Positions 27,274-38,800 of a stretch of 64,000 nt of DNA are shown piece after piece. Source of the stretch: Paenibacillus_AM sp052180255 (GTDB lineage Bacteria; Bacillota; Bacilli; Paenibacillales; NBRC-103111); NCBI RefSeq assembly GCF_052180255.1, contig NZ_CP197466.1, positions 1,054,001 to 1,118,000 on the forward strand, read 5' to 3'. Under the pieces are notes generated by a model. That model was not told where the DNA came from, made no database searches, and was given only the letters and a program-made list of their open reading frames with translations. How positions within the stretch are numbered: the stretch's first letter is position 1; each line of letters opens with the position of its first letter. The position numbers and the translations under genes are program-made.

Positions 27274-27897
27274 TTAGAATGAAGTGCGTTCTAAAAAATG
27301 CTCTAATTTGGCTTTAACAGACGGCCATTCTTCTGCAATAATGCTGAACATTACCGTATCACGTACAAAGCCGTTGGGTTGGATCAAATGTTTACGCAGT
27401 GTCCCTTCGTAAGAAGCACCAATACGTTTGATGGCTGTTAATGAGCGATTGTTGCGAGCATCCGCTTTGAATTGCACGCGTACAAGCCCCCATTCCTCAA
27501 AGCAATGACTCAGTAACAAATATTTGCATTCCGTGTTGACTCTTGTGCGCCAAACTTTTGGGTTGTACCATGTCCAGCCGATTTCAGTAGAACGGTTATC
27601 CGGGGATAGGGTATGGAAACGAGTGCTTCCAACAATCTCTTCATGCTGTTTGTCCCAGACGACAAAAGGCATAGAGATGCTATTGTCGCGTTCTTTCAAA
27701 GCCGTTGCTACGTAACGCTCTGCATCAGCCATTTGTTGAAAATAAGCGCTATAGGGCAGCACTGAAAGTTCAGGATGATGATTCGCATGAAAAAGTGGCT
27801 CAATATGTTCCTCTTGCATGGGAGAAAGTCGTACCCGATGGCCCTCTAAAGTTAGGGGATTAAGCGTGCTCATGCTTAATTTCAAGTCTGTATTCAT
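27274..27897 (-). CDS. GNAT-family N-acetyltransferase (RimJ/RimL-like)
   Basis: 207 residues. The family pattern is visible: LTLEGHRVRLSPM at the start, EIVGSTRFHTLSPDNRSTEIGWTWYNPKVWRTRVN (acetyl-CoA strand and loop), and NNRSLTAIKRIGASYEGTLRKH near the end. These match the RimJ/RimL group acting on protein N termini or small amines. ATG 27897 has TGAGGTG upstream. It is divergent from the MocR regulator, and the 163-bp gap holds both promoters. Confidence 0.85.
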   Translation of the reverse strand: MNTDLKLSMSTLNPLTLEGHRVRLSPMQEEHIEPLFHANHHPELSVLPYSAYFQQMADAERYVATALKERDNSISMPFVVWDKQHEEIVGSTRFHTLSPDNRSTEIGWTWYNPKVWRTRVNTECKYLLLSHCFEEWGLVRVQFKADARNNRSLTAIKRIGASYEGTLRKHLIQPNGFVRDTVMFSIIAEEWPSVKAKLEHFLERTSF

Positions 27898-28060
27898 TGT
27901 CGTTGCACCTCAATTTTTATTTGGTTTTGTAATCATTTTAGTGGGAAAGTGGTTTAATCAAAAGATCCAATTTAGAATAATTTGAATATACCAATTAAAG
28001 AAGAACGTGTTAGGATAGAAAAGGAGAATTGTGAGTGAATAAGAACGGGGGAGATCATGG

Positions 28061-29563
28061 ATGGATTTTCATCTTCCGTATTTACTTTATTTGGATAAAT
28101 ATACGAATAAAACGACCGCACTCTATTACGCACTTCGTGATCGAATTGTGGGGGGCGAGCTAATCTTTGGGTCGAAGCTGCCTTCATCTCGTGAGCTTGC
28201 GGGAATGTATGATCTCGCAAGGGGAACCGTTAATCAGGTGTATGAGACGCTGATTGCTGAAGGATATCTACGCGGAGAGCTTGGGCGTGGGACGTTCGTT
28301 GCTTATTCGGATCGAGCTGGAGAGCATATGGATCAGATAGAACGACATCCGTACAAGCGAAGTGAAATCAAGTTGTCATCATGGGGAGAACGGATTGCAG
28401 ATCGATTTGCTGAGTCCTATTGGGAAAAAACAGCGAGTGGGGAAAGAGAGAAACTGTCTATCAAGTGGTCATTCAAACAGTCACTGCCAGATTTAAGTTA
28501 TTTCCCGATTGCGGAGTGGAATCGCTGTGTACATGAGCAAGTACGTGTAATGACACAGCAGCATGAAAAGTCCGCTTATCTTGCAGCAGGCAGTCTAGAG
28601 CTTCGCGAAGCGATTGCACTTCATTTGCAGCGGGCAAGGGGGATTGATGCGAAGCCGGAACAGGTCGTGATTGTGAATGGATCCATGCAAGCGATCGCGC
28701 TGCTGGTGCAGCTGCTTGTGAATCCAGGTGATGGGGTTGTGATTGAGAGCCCGGGCTACAGCCCGGTCGCCCGCGCGGCGCAGGCTGCGGGCGGTAATGT
28801 GCTGCTTGCGCCTGTGGACGCAAGCGGGATTATTCCGCAGCCGTGGCAAGCCCGGCTGCTGCATGTTACACCGAGCCGCCAGTTCCCAACTGGCTCGGTG
28901 CTGTCCTTGGAGCGGCGGCAGGCGCTCCTGCGGTGGGCGGCGGAGCGCGATGCTGTCATCGTCGAAGACGATTATGACAGCGAGTTCCGCCACCGCGGGC
29001 GGCCGCTTGAGCCGCTCAAGCGGCTTGATGCCGATGGACGCGTCGTCTACATCGGCACGTTTTCGCTGACGATGCTGCGGACGCTGCGCATCGCCTATGC
29101 GGTGCTGCCGGAAGGACTTACGGCAGCTTTTGCCGCCGCGAAGCGCTTGTACGAGCCGATCCCGACAGGGCTCGTGATGCAGCGAGCGCTCGCTGCGTTT
29201 ATGCGCAGCGGTGCCTATGAGCGTCATCTGCGCCGAATGAAGCGTGTATATGCGCGTAAATATGAATTTTTCATCGCGCTTTTGCAAAGCAAACTGGCCC
29301 ACCTGTTCGATTGGGTCGAATGCGATGCGGGTTTGCATATTTTCGGGTGGTGGAAACATAGCCATGCTTCCTATAAATCTTTCAAACAAGTTTGCCGAGA
29401 AGCAGGTCTGGAATGGACCGAAGTAGCGGAACGGTACCTGACTCCTGAAGGCCGAATTGGCGCTAGCTTCAGTTTCTCTCATTTTACAATGAGTGAGCTT
29501 GAGGAAGTGGTTGATATGATGGAGCGTCAAACTGGCTCGACAACTGCTCTTCAACACTTATAA
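28061..29563 (+). CDS. MocR/GabR-type regulator lacking the PLP lysine
   Basis: 500 residues. A GntR-type winged HTH (YALRDRIVGGELIFGSKLPSSRELAGMYDLARGTVNQVYETL, about 20-65) is joined to a fold-type I aminotransferase-like domain (about 130-490). The motif usually written GTFSK, holding the PLP lysine, reads GTFSLTMLRTLRIAY here (codon CTG at about 29066), so normal Schiff-base formation is not possible. The aspartate motif VEDDYDSEFRHRGRPLEPLK is intact. Codons 230-390 are much richer in GC than the ends. Divergent from the acetyltransferase. Confidence 0.88.
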   Translation: MDFHLPYLLYLDKYTNKTTALYYALRDRIVGGELIFGSKLPSSRELAGMYDLARGTVNQVYETLIAEGYLRGELGRGTFVAYSDRAGEHMDQIERHPYKRSEIKLSSWGERIADRFAESYWEKTASGEREKLSIKWSFKQSLPDLSYFPIAEWNRCVHEQVRVMTQQHEKSAYLAAGSLELREAIALHLQRARGIDAKPEQVVIVNGSMQAIALLVQLLVNPGDGVVIESPGYSPVARAAQAAGGNVLLAPVDASGIIPQPWQARLLHVTPSRQFPTGSVLSLERRQALLRWAAERDAVIVEDDYDSEFRHRGRPLEPLKRLDADGRVVYIGTFSLTMLRTLRIAYAVLPEGLTAAFAAAKRLYEPIPTGLVMQRALAAFMRSGAYERHLRRMKRVYARKYEFFIALLQSKLAHLFDWVECDAGLHIFGWWKHSHASYKSFKQVCREAGLEWTEVAERYLTPEGRIGASFSFSHFTMSELEEVVDMMERQTGSTTALQHL

Positions 29564-29599
29564 TAGAACTAACAGTAGATTCCAAATGGAGGTCCCAAT

Positions 29600-30082
29600 A
29601 TGTTCCAACACCAAGCCTATGAAGGCAACAAGCAAGAACGGTATGAGCTGGTTATCAAGCAATTACGTGCATTAATTGACGGTGAACCTAACCGCATTGC
29701 TAATTTAGCTAATGCTTCAGCACTTTTAAATCAATTTTTGCATGACATTAATTGGGTTGGTTTTTATTTGATGGATGAACAGAATCAACTAGCACTTGGT
29801 CCATTTCAAGGGCAGCCGGCATGCACGCGTATCCCTCTCGGACGAGGTGTTTGCGGCACGTCTGCCCAGAATCGTGAAACATTACGTGTAGCCGATGTGC
29901 ATCAATTCCCAGGTCACATTGCCTGTGATGCTGCTTCCCAATCTGAAATTGTGATCCCACTTATTGTGGGTGACGAAGTGATTGGTGTGTTGGATATTGA
30001 TGCACCGATTGTGAATCGATTCGATGAAATCGATCAAGAAATGCTGGAGAAGTTCACGGCTGTTCTCGTACAATCCTTCTAG
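29600..30082 (+). CDS. Free methionine-(R)-sulfoxide reductase (GAF domain)
   Basis: 160 residues, one GAF domain. The three cysteines typical of fRMsr enzymes are present: ACTRIPLGRGVCGTSAQ (two) and HIACDAAS (the catalytic third). The enzyme reduces free Met-R-O using thioredoxin. ATG 29600 has GGAGGTCC upstream. It follows the MocR gene by 36 bp and may be co-transcribed with it. Confidence 0.9.
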   Translation: MFQHQAYEGNKQERYELVIKQLRALIDGEPNRIANLANASALLNQFLHDINWVGFYLMDEQNQLALGPFQGQPACTRIPLGRGVCGTSAQNRETLRVADVHQFPGHIACDAASQSEIVIPLIVGDEVIGVLDIDAPIVNRFDEIDQEMLEKFTAVLVQSF

Positions 30083-30129
30083 TGGTCTCTTTTGTACAAC
30101 TCCACTGATCATTTATCCCCTTAAAATAA

Positions 30130-30166
30130 AACTAAAAAAGCCCTGCAGATTTCTCTACAGGGCTTA
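30130..30166 (-). terminator. Terminator of the MFS gene
   Basis: AAGCCCTG and CAGGGCTT form a stem around a loop of about 12 bases. The T-run (TTTTTTAG) is on the minus strand, just after the transporter stop codon. It may also slow the convergent fRMsr transcript. Confidence 0.75.
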
Positions 30167-30177
30167 ATCTTCTTCGT

Positions 30178-31437
30178 TTATTCTCCCTGCGCTTCTTCTG
30201 TCCAGGAAACAAGCTTACGGTCAGATGGCAGTAAGAAAGTCAACACACCGAGAAGCGGTAGATAACCTGCAAGCTTCATGATTGGCGCAATGGTGAAGGT
30301 TTCAATCATATCACCAATCGCCAGGGCCCCAACACCGCCAAGACCGAAAGCAAGGCCTGTGACGAGACCCGAGACCATGCCGATTTTGCCAGGAACAAGT
30401 GCTTGTGCATAAATCACGGTTACGGAGAAGCTGGACATCATTATAATGCCATTTAAGGCAAGCAGGACAAGCAACAGAGGTCCATCTACATACGGGATCG
30501 CAATACTAAGCGGTGCAGCGCCGAGCATCGAGAAGAAGATGACGTTTCTTTTACCAAAAACATCTGCTAGCGGTCCGCCAATAAATGTTCCAACTGCTCC
30601 TGCCACAAGATAGACGAATAAGTACATTTGAGCGTCTTCTATCAAGACACCAAAAGTTTCATTGAGGTAAAAGGCGTAATAGGTCGAGATTGCAGCGCCA
30701 TACCATGAACGGAATAGAACAAGGAATAAGAGCAGGACCATAGCAAATGTAATCGCCTTTTTTCGCTGTGGACTGATCGAGCGTTTAATCGTTGATTTCT
30801 TTCTAACCTGACTTGATTGCAGCACACCACGGTACCACTTGGCGACGTATAATTGAACGAAAATTCCGATAGCAGCAATCCCAGTGAACCAGATCGCGCC
30901 GAATTGTCCAAGCGGCAGCAAGATCCATTTCGTAATGATCGGTCCCATTGCAGAACCCGTATTCCCACCAACTTGGAAAATGGACTGCGCCATCCCTTTA
31001 CGTCCACCTGCTGCTAAATGTGACACCCTCGAGCCTTCCGGATGGAAGGCAGCTGAGCCAAGTCCAATAAAAATAACCGCAAATAAGATCAAGACGTAGC
31101 TTGGTGCGAAGGCTAGCAGCACGATCCCGATGAGGGAGGATACCATTCCAAGAGGCAGCAAGCCGGGGAAAGGCCTTTTATCTGTAAAAATACCTACGAC
31201 CGGCTGCATGATGGATGCAGTTAATTGGAAAATAAAAAAAATAAACCCAACTTGTCGGTAAGACAAGTCGAGCTCCGATTTCAGAATCGGAAACATAGCA
31301 GGGATGACAGATTGCATCATATCATTGCACAAATGAACAATGGATACAGCAAACAAGATTCTAAAGGTAGTAGAACTCGCTATTTGAGATGGAGCACTTG
31401 TTTTACTTGCTATTCCATGATTCGTCCCTGTTTGCAT
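30178..31437 (-). CDS. MFS transporter, fosmidomycin-resistance (Fsr) type
   Basis: 419 residues and 12 hydrophobic helices. Motifs typical of the Fsr branch of the major facilitator superfamily are VSIVHLCNDMMQSVIPAMFP in helix 1 and GLGSAAFHPEGSRVSHLAAG in helix 4. The last is a strong marker of this group. Members export fosmidomycin or related compounds, but the natural substrate is unclear. It is 26 bp from psd on the same strand, so co-transcription is likely. Confidence 0.88.
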   Translation of the reverse strand: MQTGTNHGIASKTSAPSQIASSTTFRILFAVSIVHLCNDMMQSVIPAMFPILKSELDLSYRQVGFIFFIFQLTASIMQPVVGIFTDKRPFPGLLPLGMVSSLIGIVLLAFAPSYVLILFAVIFIGLGSAAFHPEGSRVSHLAAGGRKGMAQSIFQVGGNTGSAMGPIITKWILLPLGQFGAIWFTGIAAIGIFVQLYVAKWYRGVLQSSQVRKKSTIKRSISPQRKKAITFAMVLLLFLVLFRSWYGAAISTYYAFYLNETFGVLIEDAQMYLFVYLVAGAVGTFIGGPLADVFGKRNVIFFSMLGAAPLSIAIPYVDGPLLLVLLALNGIIMMSSFSVTVIYAQALVPGKIGMVSGLVTGLAFGLGGVGALAIGDMIETFTIAPIMKLAGYLPLLGVLTFLLPSDRKLVSWTEEAQGE

Positions 31438-31463
31438 GCAGCAGCTCCTCTTTCTATGAAAAT

Positions 31464-32252
31464 CTAAGCTTCTGTAAGAACCCCTAGTTTTTCACCCATC
31501 TTTACTTTGCTTCCCACTTGTAAATCTTCACGTGGAGTGAAGATATCATTTTCCAATAATAAAACAACCGTAGAACCAAACTCAAAGTAAGCCAGATCAT
31601 CGCCTGCTTGCATTTGTGTGCGTAGGTCTTTGGAGTATTGAATCGAAGCGACATTGAGTGCCCCAACTTTAATAACGGCAACTTCACCTTGCTCACAGTT
31701 CATAATTGTAATCAGACGTTCATTACGGCTAAGTACTTTACGCATATGGCGCAATCCAAAATCGTTCACTGGATAAACTCTACCAGGCACGTGTTCTTTT
31801 TCAAGAATTGTACCTGTAACTGGTGAGTGAATACGGTGATAGTCCGTTGGTGATAAATACAAAACAAAATAAAAGCCATTCTCATAATTGATCCGGCGTG
31901 GCGAATGATTGAGTAAATCATCAACTGTGTAATCCTGTCCTTTTACGTTCAAAATAAGACCTTCTTCAATCGGCCCCATTCCCGTAATGAGTGAATCAAC
32001 AGGTGAAATTAAAGCATTAGTTTCATTATTCAATGGGCGCAACCCCGGTTTAAGTTTACGAGTAAAGAAGTCATTCAACGATTGATAATCGTGGAGTTCC
32101 TTCTCAGCATCTTCAATCGATATTCCATAGGTTTTGGCAAAACGGGGAATAAGTGTACGGCTCACCTTGGATTTGGCGAACGCTCCTGTTAGTTGTGAAA
32201 CCCATTTCCTAGATGAAAGTTCCGTTAATAGCCGAAAAACCGGTTTTGACAT
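31464..32252 (-). CDS. psd: Phosphatidylserine decarboxylase proenzyme
   Basis: 262 residues. It converts phosphatidylserine to phosphatidylethanolamine at the membrane. The self-cleavage motif is FGSTVVLLLE near residue 222, where the serine becomes the pyruvoyl group. DYHRIHSPVTG contains the catalytic histidines and is typical. ATG 32252 has GGAG 9 bp upstream; the earlier ATG at 32267 has no good site. The short form matches Bacillus. pssA is not next to it. Confidence 0.92.
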   Translation of the reverse strand: MSKPVFRLLTELSSRKWVSQLTGAFAKSKVSRTLIPRFAKTYGISIEDAEKELHDYQSLNDFFTRKLKPGLRPLNNETNALISPVDSLITGMGPIEEGLILNVKGQDYTVDDLLNHSPRRINYENGFYFVLYLSPTDYHRIHSPVTGTILEKEHVPGRVYPVNDFGLRHMRKVLSRNERLITIMNCEQGEVAVIKVGALNVASIQYSKDLRTQMQAGDDLAYFEFGSTVVLLLENDIFTPREDLQVGSKVKMGEKLGVLTEA

Positions 32253-32373
32253 GTGATCTTGCTCCATTTCTTTTGCATAATATTTTTATCTTGCCACAGA
32301 AAAGTTATTAAATCAATCCAGACGCATGGATTTCACACTTTTGCGCACCCTACTTATGGAGGTGTGGTTGATC

Positions 32374-32670
32374 ATGGTAATTGCTATTTCACTAGGGGCA
32401 CTTATCGTACCCTTTATCATGCAGATGACTGCTCGGCGTTACCGCTTTTGTAGGCAATTGTACGCATGGCTAGGCTTCTTGTTCTTGTGGTTGGTCAGTA
32501 TTATCGCGGCTAATGGTGTGTATGAAGTTGTGCGTGATCAGACGGTTTTTATGACAAATATCCATGGACTGTTTCTGAATCCGTGGTTTTTAATCAGCAG
32601 CGCTTATACAGGAATGTATGCGTTATATCTTTGCATGGACCAGCTGTTTGAAAATAGGAAAAGCGCCTAA
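32374..32670 (+). CDS. Small membrane protein, function unknown
   Basis: 98 residues with three hydrophobic segments (IAISLGALIVPFIM, LYAWLGFLFLWLVSIIAA, PWFLISSAYTGMYALYL). I do not recognise a family. ATG 32374 lies 10 bp after GGAGGTG; the open frame extends to 32326 without a ribosome site. It is divergent from psd and has its own terminator. Confidence 0.6.
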   Translation: MVIAISLGALIVPFIMQMTARRYRFCRQLYAWLGFLFLWLVSIIAANGVYEVVRDQTVFMTNIHGLFLNPWFLISSAYTGMYALYLCMDQLFENRKSA

Positions 32671-32711
32671 CTCCCTTTATTGCATTTTATTGCGGTAAGT
32701 GGAGTTTTTTT
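32669..32711 (+). terminator. Rho-independent terminator
   Basis: AACTCCCTTTATTGC pairs imperfectly with GCGGTAAGTGGAGTT, followed by TTTTTTG. It isolates the giant repeat gene from upstream transcription. Confidence 0.6.
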
Positions 32712-32746
32712 GTGTGCAAAATGGCATGGATAAGCATATTTGATAA

Positions 32747-32774
32747 ACCAGAGACTGGGTGAATGCATATGTTA
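32747..32774 (+). promoter_or_regulatory. Sigma-K-like promoter of the giant repeat gene
   Basis: AC at 32747-32748, exactly 17 bp, then CATATGTTA at 32766-32774, which fits the late mother-cell sigma-K pattern AC-N16/17-CATANNNTA. The start would be near 32781, leaving a 26-base leader with AGAGGAG before ATG 32807. The same layout precedes gerE at 41113. No vegetative promoter as good as this is seen in the 32712-32806 gap. Confidence 0.55.
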
Positions 32775-32806
32775 CAGGAGACTAGGATGTCAGAGAGGAG
32801 ATATCT

Positions 32807-35800
32807 ATGAAAAAGTGGAAAAGCCGCTCTAGCGGTAAATCATCATCTCAAGTAAACAAATACAGTGCATCCACCAATGAGCTGAAGTGGCTGGATGATG
32901 ACACGAACAAAGCGAAAGAAAAGGATCGGCAAAATATTCAATACATCGCGAAAGTGCTGGATATAGAGAGCGATATATTCCCAGAATCCAACGTCCCTCA
33001 ACCAATCGATGGGCAAGAGCCGACTCATGCAGGAGATGGTCGTGCTGTCGTCCCATCATCTGCCGCTTTACCACCCGTGTTTCCATCCGCACCTGCAGCT
33101 AACCAGGTGTACACACCACCGCAAGCTTCGCATTCAACATCCGTACCACCCTTAGAATCCGTACAATCGCCATCACCGCAGGTTGTTTCTGAATCAGCAA
33201 CGAAGGTTCCGGGGCAGGAAGTATCTGGGAAGGTCACCTATAAGAAAGTAGGAAAATCAACCCGTAGCTCTGCACCGAAAAGCGTTGTCTCTTCTTCGGT
33301 CACACAGGAGGTTGTTGAAGAAGGAGTACGCAAACCAGAGGGGGGGACTTCTTCAGAGCTTGTGCTTCAACAGCGGAAAACGGGGAAAGTTACACAGGCT
33401 GTCGTCTACACAGATGATATCGTGGAATCAGCTGTTACGAATGAGAAAATTGCTTCTCGAGCCATTGATGAATCGAAGATCAAGCCGCAAAGTGTAGGAA
33501 CCAAATCACTTAAAGACTATTCAGTAGATCAATCCAAATTAGCAAGTGGTGCTGTCACCCGAGATAAAATTGCTATAGGGGCTGTTGATCAGGAGCATCT
33601 TGCATTTCATGCGATAACAGGAGATAAAATTCAAGATCGAACCATTTCTGGTGAGAAGCTAATCGATTCTTCGATTACTTCAAATAAGTTGGCTGATGGT
33701 GCCATTGATGCGACGAAGCTTGCCTATCGTTCTATTCAGGCTGTTCATCTTGCTGAATTTTCTATTTCTTCTGAGCTAATTGAAGATCAAGCGATTACCC
33801 CTGATAAAATCAAGAGCGGTTCGATTCAATCACGTCATCTCGTGAATCAAGTGATCGATACGGCGAAATTGGCAGATAACGCGATTACGAACGAAAAGCT
33901 TCGGGATAGCTCGGTCACAAGAGAAAAGCTCGCACCTAAAAGTGTAGCTTCGGAACATATTCATCATCGCAGCATTACACATCAGCATTTAGGTTTAGGG
34001 ATTGTGCAAGCCAGTAATATCGCGCTTGATCAAATACATGCTGAACATATCGCAGAGGGAAGCATTCAGTCCTACCATTTGGAAGATGAAATTATCACTT
34101 CTGAAAAATTAGGGAAATTCATTATAGGCTCAACACATATTGAATCAGGTGCAATTCTTGAAGAACATATTCCAGAAGGTGTCATCAATGAAGGTCACTT
34201 GCAGAATTATACCATCACCTCACGCAAAATCAGCCGGGGGGCTGTTACAGAAGATGTGCTCGCGAATAACGCAGTTACAACAAGGAAAATTGCGGACGAA
34301 TCTGTAACTGCTGAGAAAATCGTTCAAGAATCTATTGATACGGATCATTTGGCACGTTCAGCAGTAACAAAAGATAAGATTGCTGCTGAAGCGATTCATT
34401 CTGCACATGTTTCCACAGGTGCAATTGGTTCCGCACATATTCAGACCAAAGCTATTTCGACAACGATGCTGCAAGATGGATCAGTCACAAGCACGAAGCT
34501 GCAACAAGGTTCGATTCAAAATCATCATCTAAGTGACAGTGTCATTGTAACCAATCATTTATCTGCCCATGCCGTAACGACTTCGAAGCTTGCTCCAGAA
34601 TCCGTGTCAACAGATAAGCTAACCGATGTCTCGATAACGACAGTGAAAATTAGCGATGCTGCTGTGACTTCTGAGAAGCTTGCTGCACAATCCGTCCAAC
34701 AAACACATATTGCAATCGGCGCCGTAGATTCAGAACAAATCGCTGAGCGAGCCGTTAAGGCAGATAAAATCGCATTGCAAACCATCCAAACGGATCACTT
34801 AGCAGATGGAATTATTCAATCCGATAAAATTGCGGATGAAGCGATTCAGTGTATTCATATTGCAGAAAAATCAATCCAAAGTATACACCTTGATCATCAC
34901 ATCGTACTTACTGAGCATCTTGCACCGTCTTCTGTGACTGAAAGCCATCTTGCAGGGCAAGCAATAACCGGCGAGAAAATTGCGGATAGCACGATTACGA
35001 GTTCGAAGCTTGCAATCGACTCGATTAGTGGTCAGCATTTACAAGCCAAATCAGTAGAGGGTTTTCACATTAAAGATCGTTCCATATCGCAAGAGCATTT
35101 GCAGCGTGGGATATTTACGATTGAACAGCTGATGGATCAAAGTATTGACGGAGATAAGCTCAAGATCGGCTCATTAGGTGCTGAACATATTCGGGATGAA
35201 TCGATTACGGAATGCAAGCTCGGATATGGATCAGTCGGTACAGCTCAGCTTCAAGCAGGGGCTGTATTATCAGCGATTATTGCAGATGGTGCAGTAAATC
35301 GTGAGAAGTTGAGCGATGGAGCTGTCACGAGCGAAAAGCTGGCTAAAGAAACTGTCAATGCGCTTCACATTGTGCCGAACTCCATACAGTCGCAGCATAT
35401 GCAGCGTTCATCCGTGCAACGTGCACATATCGCTTCGGAGTCTGTGACTAGCGATAAGATTGCAACAGGTGCCATACAATCCCAGCATATTGCTGAACGT
35501 ACCATCTCTGCTGTGCATGTAGGCAAACGGGCCATTGGTACGATGCATTTGGAAGAAGAGTCGATTACAGGGGATAAGCTGCAAATTGGTTCGGTGCATA
35601 CTGAAAAGCTAGCAGATGCAAGTGTTTCAACAGGTAAACTATCTGACGAAGCTGTTACCTTTGATAAGCTAGCTCGTGAAAGCGTAGATGGCAGTAAAGT
35701 TAGACCGACTTCCATTACGAACGACCATTTAGTAGATGGCGCAGTTAACAGTGCGAAACTGAGTACGAATTCGGTTTTAGATCGGCACATAGCTGACCAT

Positions 35801-38800
35801 GCCATCACAGCTCGCAAAGTTGCACCAGGAGCCATTCAAAGTGAGAATATATCGCACCAATCCATTAGGGCGGAGCACCTGCGCGAAGGTATCGTTCATA
35901 CGGATCATATTGCGGATGGTGCGGTAACAGCGGAAAAGCTAAATGAGGGTACAATTACAGCTCGACATTTGCTTGTGCAGTCTGTCCATGCAGAGCATCT
36001 CAATGTAGGCATTGTATGTGAAGAACACTTAGCAGATAAATCCATCACTTCAGCAAAGCTTGCGCCTAAAGCAGTACGTGCTCTTCATTTAGCGGATCGC
36101 TCGATTGTGACGGAACACTTAACCGATGCGCTTATCAAAGAGAAGCATATCAGTGATGGATCGGTCACTGGACTTAAACTGGCGGGGAATGCAGTTCATG
36201 CGATTCATCTTTCTGAACGTGCAGTATTGGGAGCGTCCATTGCACCAGGTGCTGTTGAAAGTCAACATTTAAATGTAGACGCCGTTGGAGAGACGAACTT
36301 AGCAGAGGGAGCTGTAACTTCAACCAAAATTGGGGATGGTGCAGTTGTTGGAAAGCATTTGGCAAGTGGGGTAATCGGAACAAGAGAATTGGGATATGCT
36401 GCTGTTACATTCGATAAATTGGCAGAGGATAGTGTGGATGGCTCTAAGATTCAGCACGGTGCTATCGCATCTGAGCATTTAACCGAAGGTGCTGTTACAC
36501 GTTATAAAATTGCAACGGGTGCTGTGACTGACTCCCATTTAGCAGAGGAATCGGTTACGTCTGATAAAATTGCACCACTATCTGTCGAAGCTTCGCATCT
36601 TGCTAAAGGTATTATTGATGCTACGCATTTAAGTGCTGGATTGATTCATGAAGAGCACTTGGGTATACATTCGATTTCCGGTAATAAGTTGCAGGATGGT
36701 TCGATTTCTTCGCAAAAGCTTGCGTCAGGAAGTATTGATACAAGTAAGCTTGCGAGTGATAGCGTGACTTATGAGAAGCTGGCTCCACTGAGTGTCGATG
36801 GCAGTAAGCTGCGCTCACAGTCTATCTTGACCGGGCATATTGCTGCAGAAGCCATCACATCGGCGCAACTTGCACCAGAATCTATTGAAGAAGCGCATCT
36901 CATGGACGGCAGTGTTACGGCAGGAAAGCTGGGATCAAGCGTTGTTCACGGTAAACATTTAGCACCAAATGTAATCGATGCGACCCATCTGACTCCGGAG
37001 ATCGTTAGTGAAGGTCACTTGTGCGATGAATCGGTGACAGAGATGAAGCTAAGAAACGATAGTGTCACAAGCGGAAAGCTAGCTAGTGGTAGTGTAAGCA
37101 GTGCAAAGTTGCAAGATGAATCGGTCACTTATGAGAAATTGGCCATAGGCAGTGTCGATGGTGTGAAACTAAGAAGAGGTTCCATTACGATGCTGCACTT
37201 GGTAGATGGAGCTGTAACTTCGGATAAAATTGCTGATAATGCAATTAGAAACGCACAGTTAATGGATGCAAGCGTCACTTCATCGAAAATAGCAGCCGGA
37301 GCTATTACACGAGAACATTTGGCTGATGGTAGTGTGATTGGCGAACACCTCTCAATGGCTATTATTACACAACAACATCTAACACCAGGCGCAATCCAGC
37401 TTGAGCACCTGGGCGAAGGTGTGATTACTGGCGAAAAGTTGGCAGATGGAATTGTAACTGCCGATAAGCTTGCTGTTAATAGCATTCGCGAGCATCATTT
37501 GGGACCTGAGTCTGTTACATGCGATAAGTTGGCTGATGATAGCGTAGACGGTGACAAATTGGTCGCATTTAGCGTGAGTGAAGATCACTTAATGGACTCG
37601 GCAGTAACGAGTGACAAGATCGCTTCCTTTGCAGTGACAGTTGCTCATTTAGCCGATGGGAGTGTTACGCAAGATAAGCTTGCAATGGGTGCTGTAAATG
37701 CAGAACACATTTGTGAAAATACGATTGTGAGTGAACATTTAACATTAGGTCTTATACGTTCGGAGCACCTCAGTGAAGACGCGATCTCCGGTGAGAAATT
37801 AATGAATGATACAATCACAGGTGATAAATTGCAGGATCGTACCATCTCAGGTATAAAATTAATGCCAGGCAGTGTAGATATTGTCAGTATCGCGGAAGAA
37901 AGTATCGATGCAACGAAACTGCAGAACAAAGCTGTTTCTACGATCCATCTGGAAGATGGAGCAGTGACGAGTTCCAAACTTGCAGACGCTTCTATTTATA
38001 ATGAGCACCTTGTAAATGGATCTGTGACCCATGAGAAGTTGGCTATTCGATCTGTAACAGGTGAAAATTTGGTGGAAGGATCGATTCTGAGGGAGCATTT
38101 ATCCCCTGAATCCATTCGTGAAATTCACTTAAGTGAGGCTATTATTCGAAGCTCCCATATTACAGATGCGGCCGTGACTGCAACGAAGCTTAGTCCTAAC
38201 AGTGTATCTGCATTTGCTTTAGTGGATGGAGCTGTAACAAAAACAAAAATCGCAGATCGCAGTGTGGATAGTGCGAAGATTACTCTTTTTGCAATTACAA
38301 CCGATCATGTCGTTGATCAAGCGATTACGGCTGATAAGCTAGGACCACAAGCTGTACTCGAGAATCATTTGAGTGAGAACATTATCAGTTCGAATCATCT
38401 GAACTTGCAAATTGTGGAAGGTCGCCATGTTGCGATGGAAGCTATTGGAGCCGAGCACTTGGCTGAGGGTATTATCTCGGAGCGGCATTTAACACCAGGT
38501 CTATTGCGAGAAGAGCATTTTTCAATAGGGACAATTGCAGGAGATAAGATCAAAGATGATTCGATTACTGGTGATAAAATTTCAGCTTTGAGCATCACAA
38601 CCGAGAAAATCGCTGATGGTTCAGTAACAGCTGTTAAGCTTGCACCGGGCTCTATTGATGGCGCCAAGCTTGCCGCATCTAGTGTAGGCGCATCTCACTT
38701 GGAATCAGGCAGCGTCTCAAGAGAGAAGTTAGCGACTGGAGCTATTATCGAAGCGCATTTGGTAGATCGTTCTGTCACTCGTGATAAAATTGCTGCGGGT

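Noticed and set aside
28595..29557. 320-codon minus-strand ORF
   Set aside because: It is antisense to the MocR gene in its GC-rich part, with shadow composition and no ribosome site.
34555..38667. Minus-strand open frames of 60-156 codons inside the giant gene
   Set aside because: They are shadows created by the repeated codon pattern and have no ribosome sites or family character.
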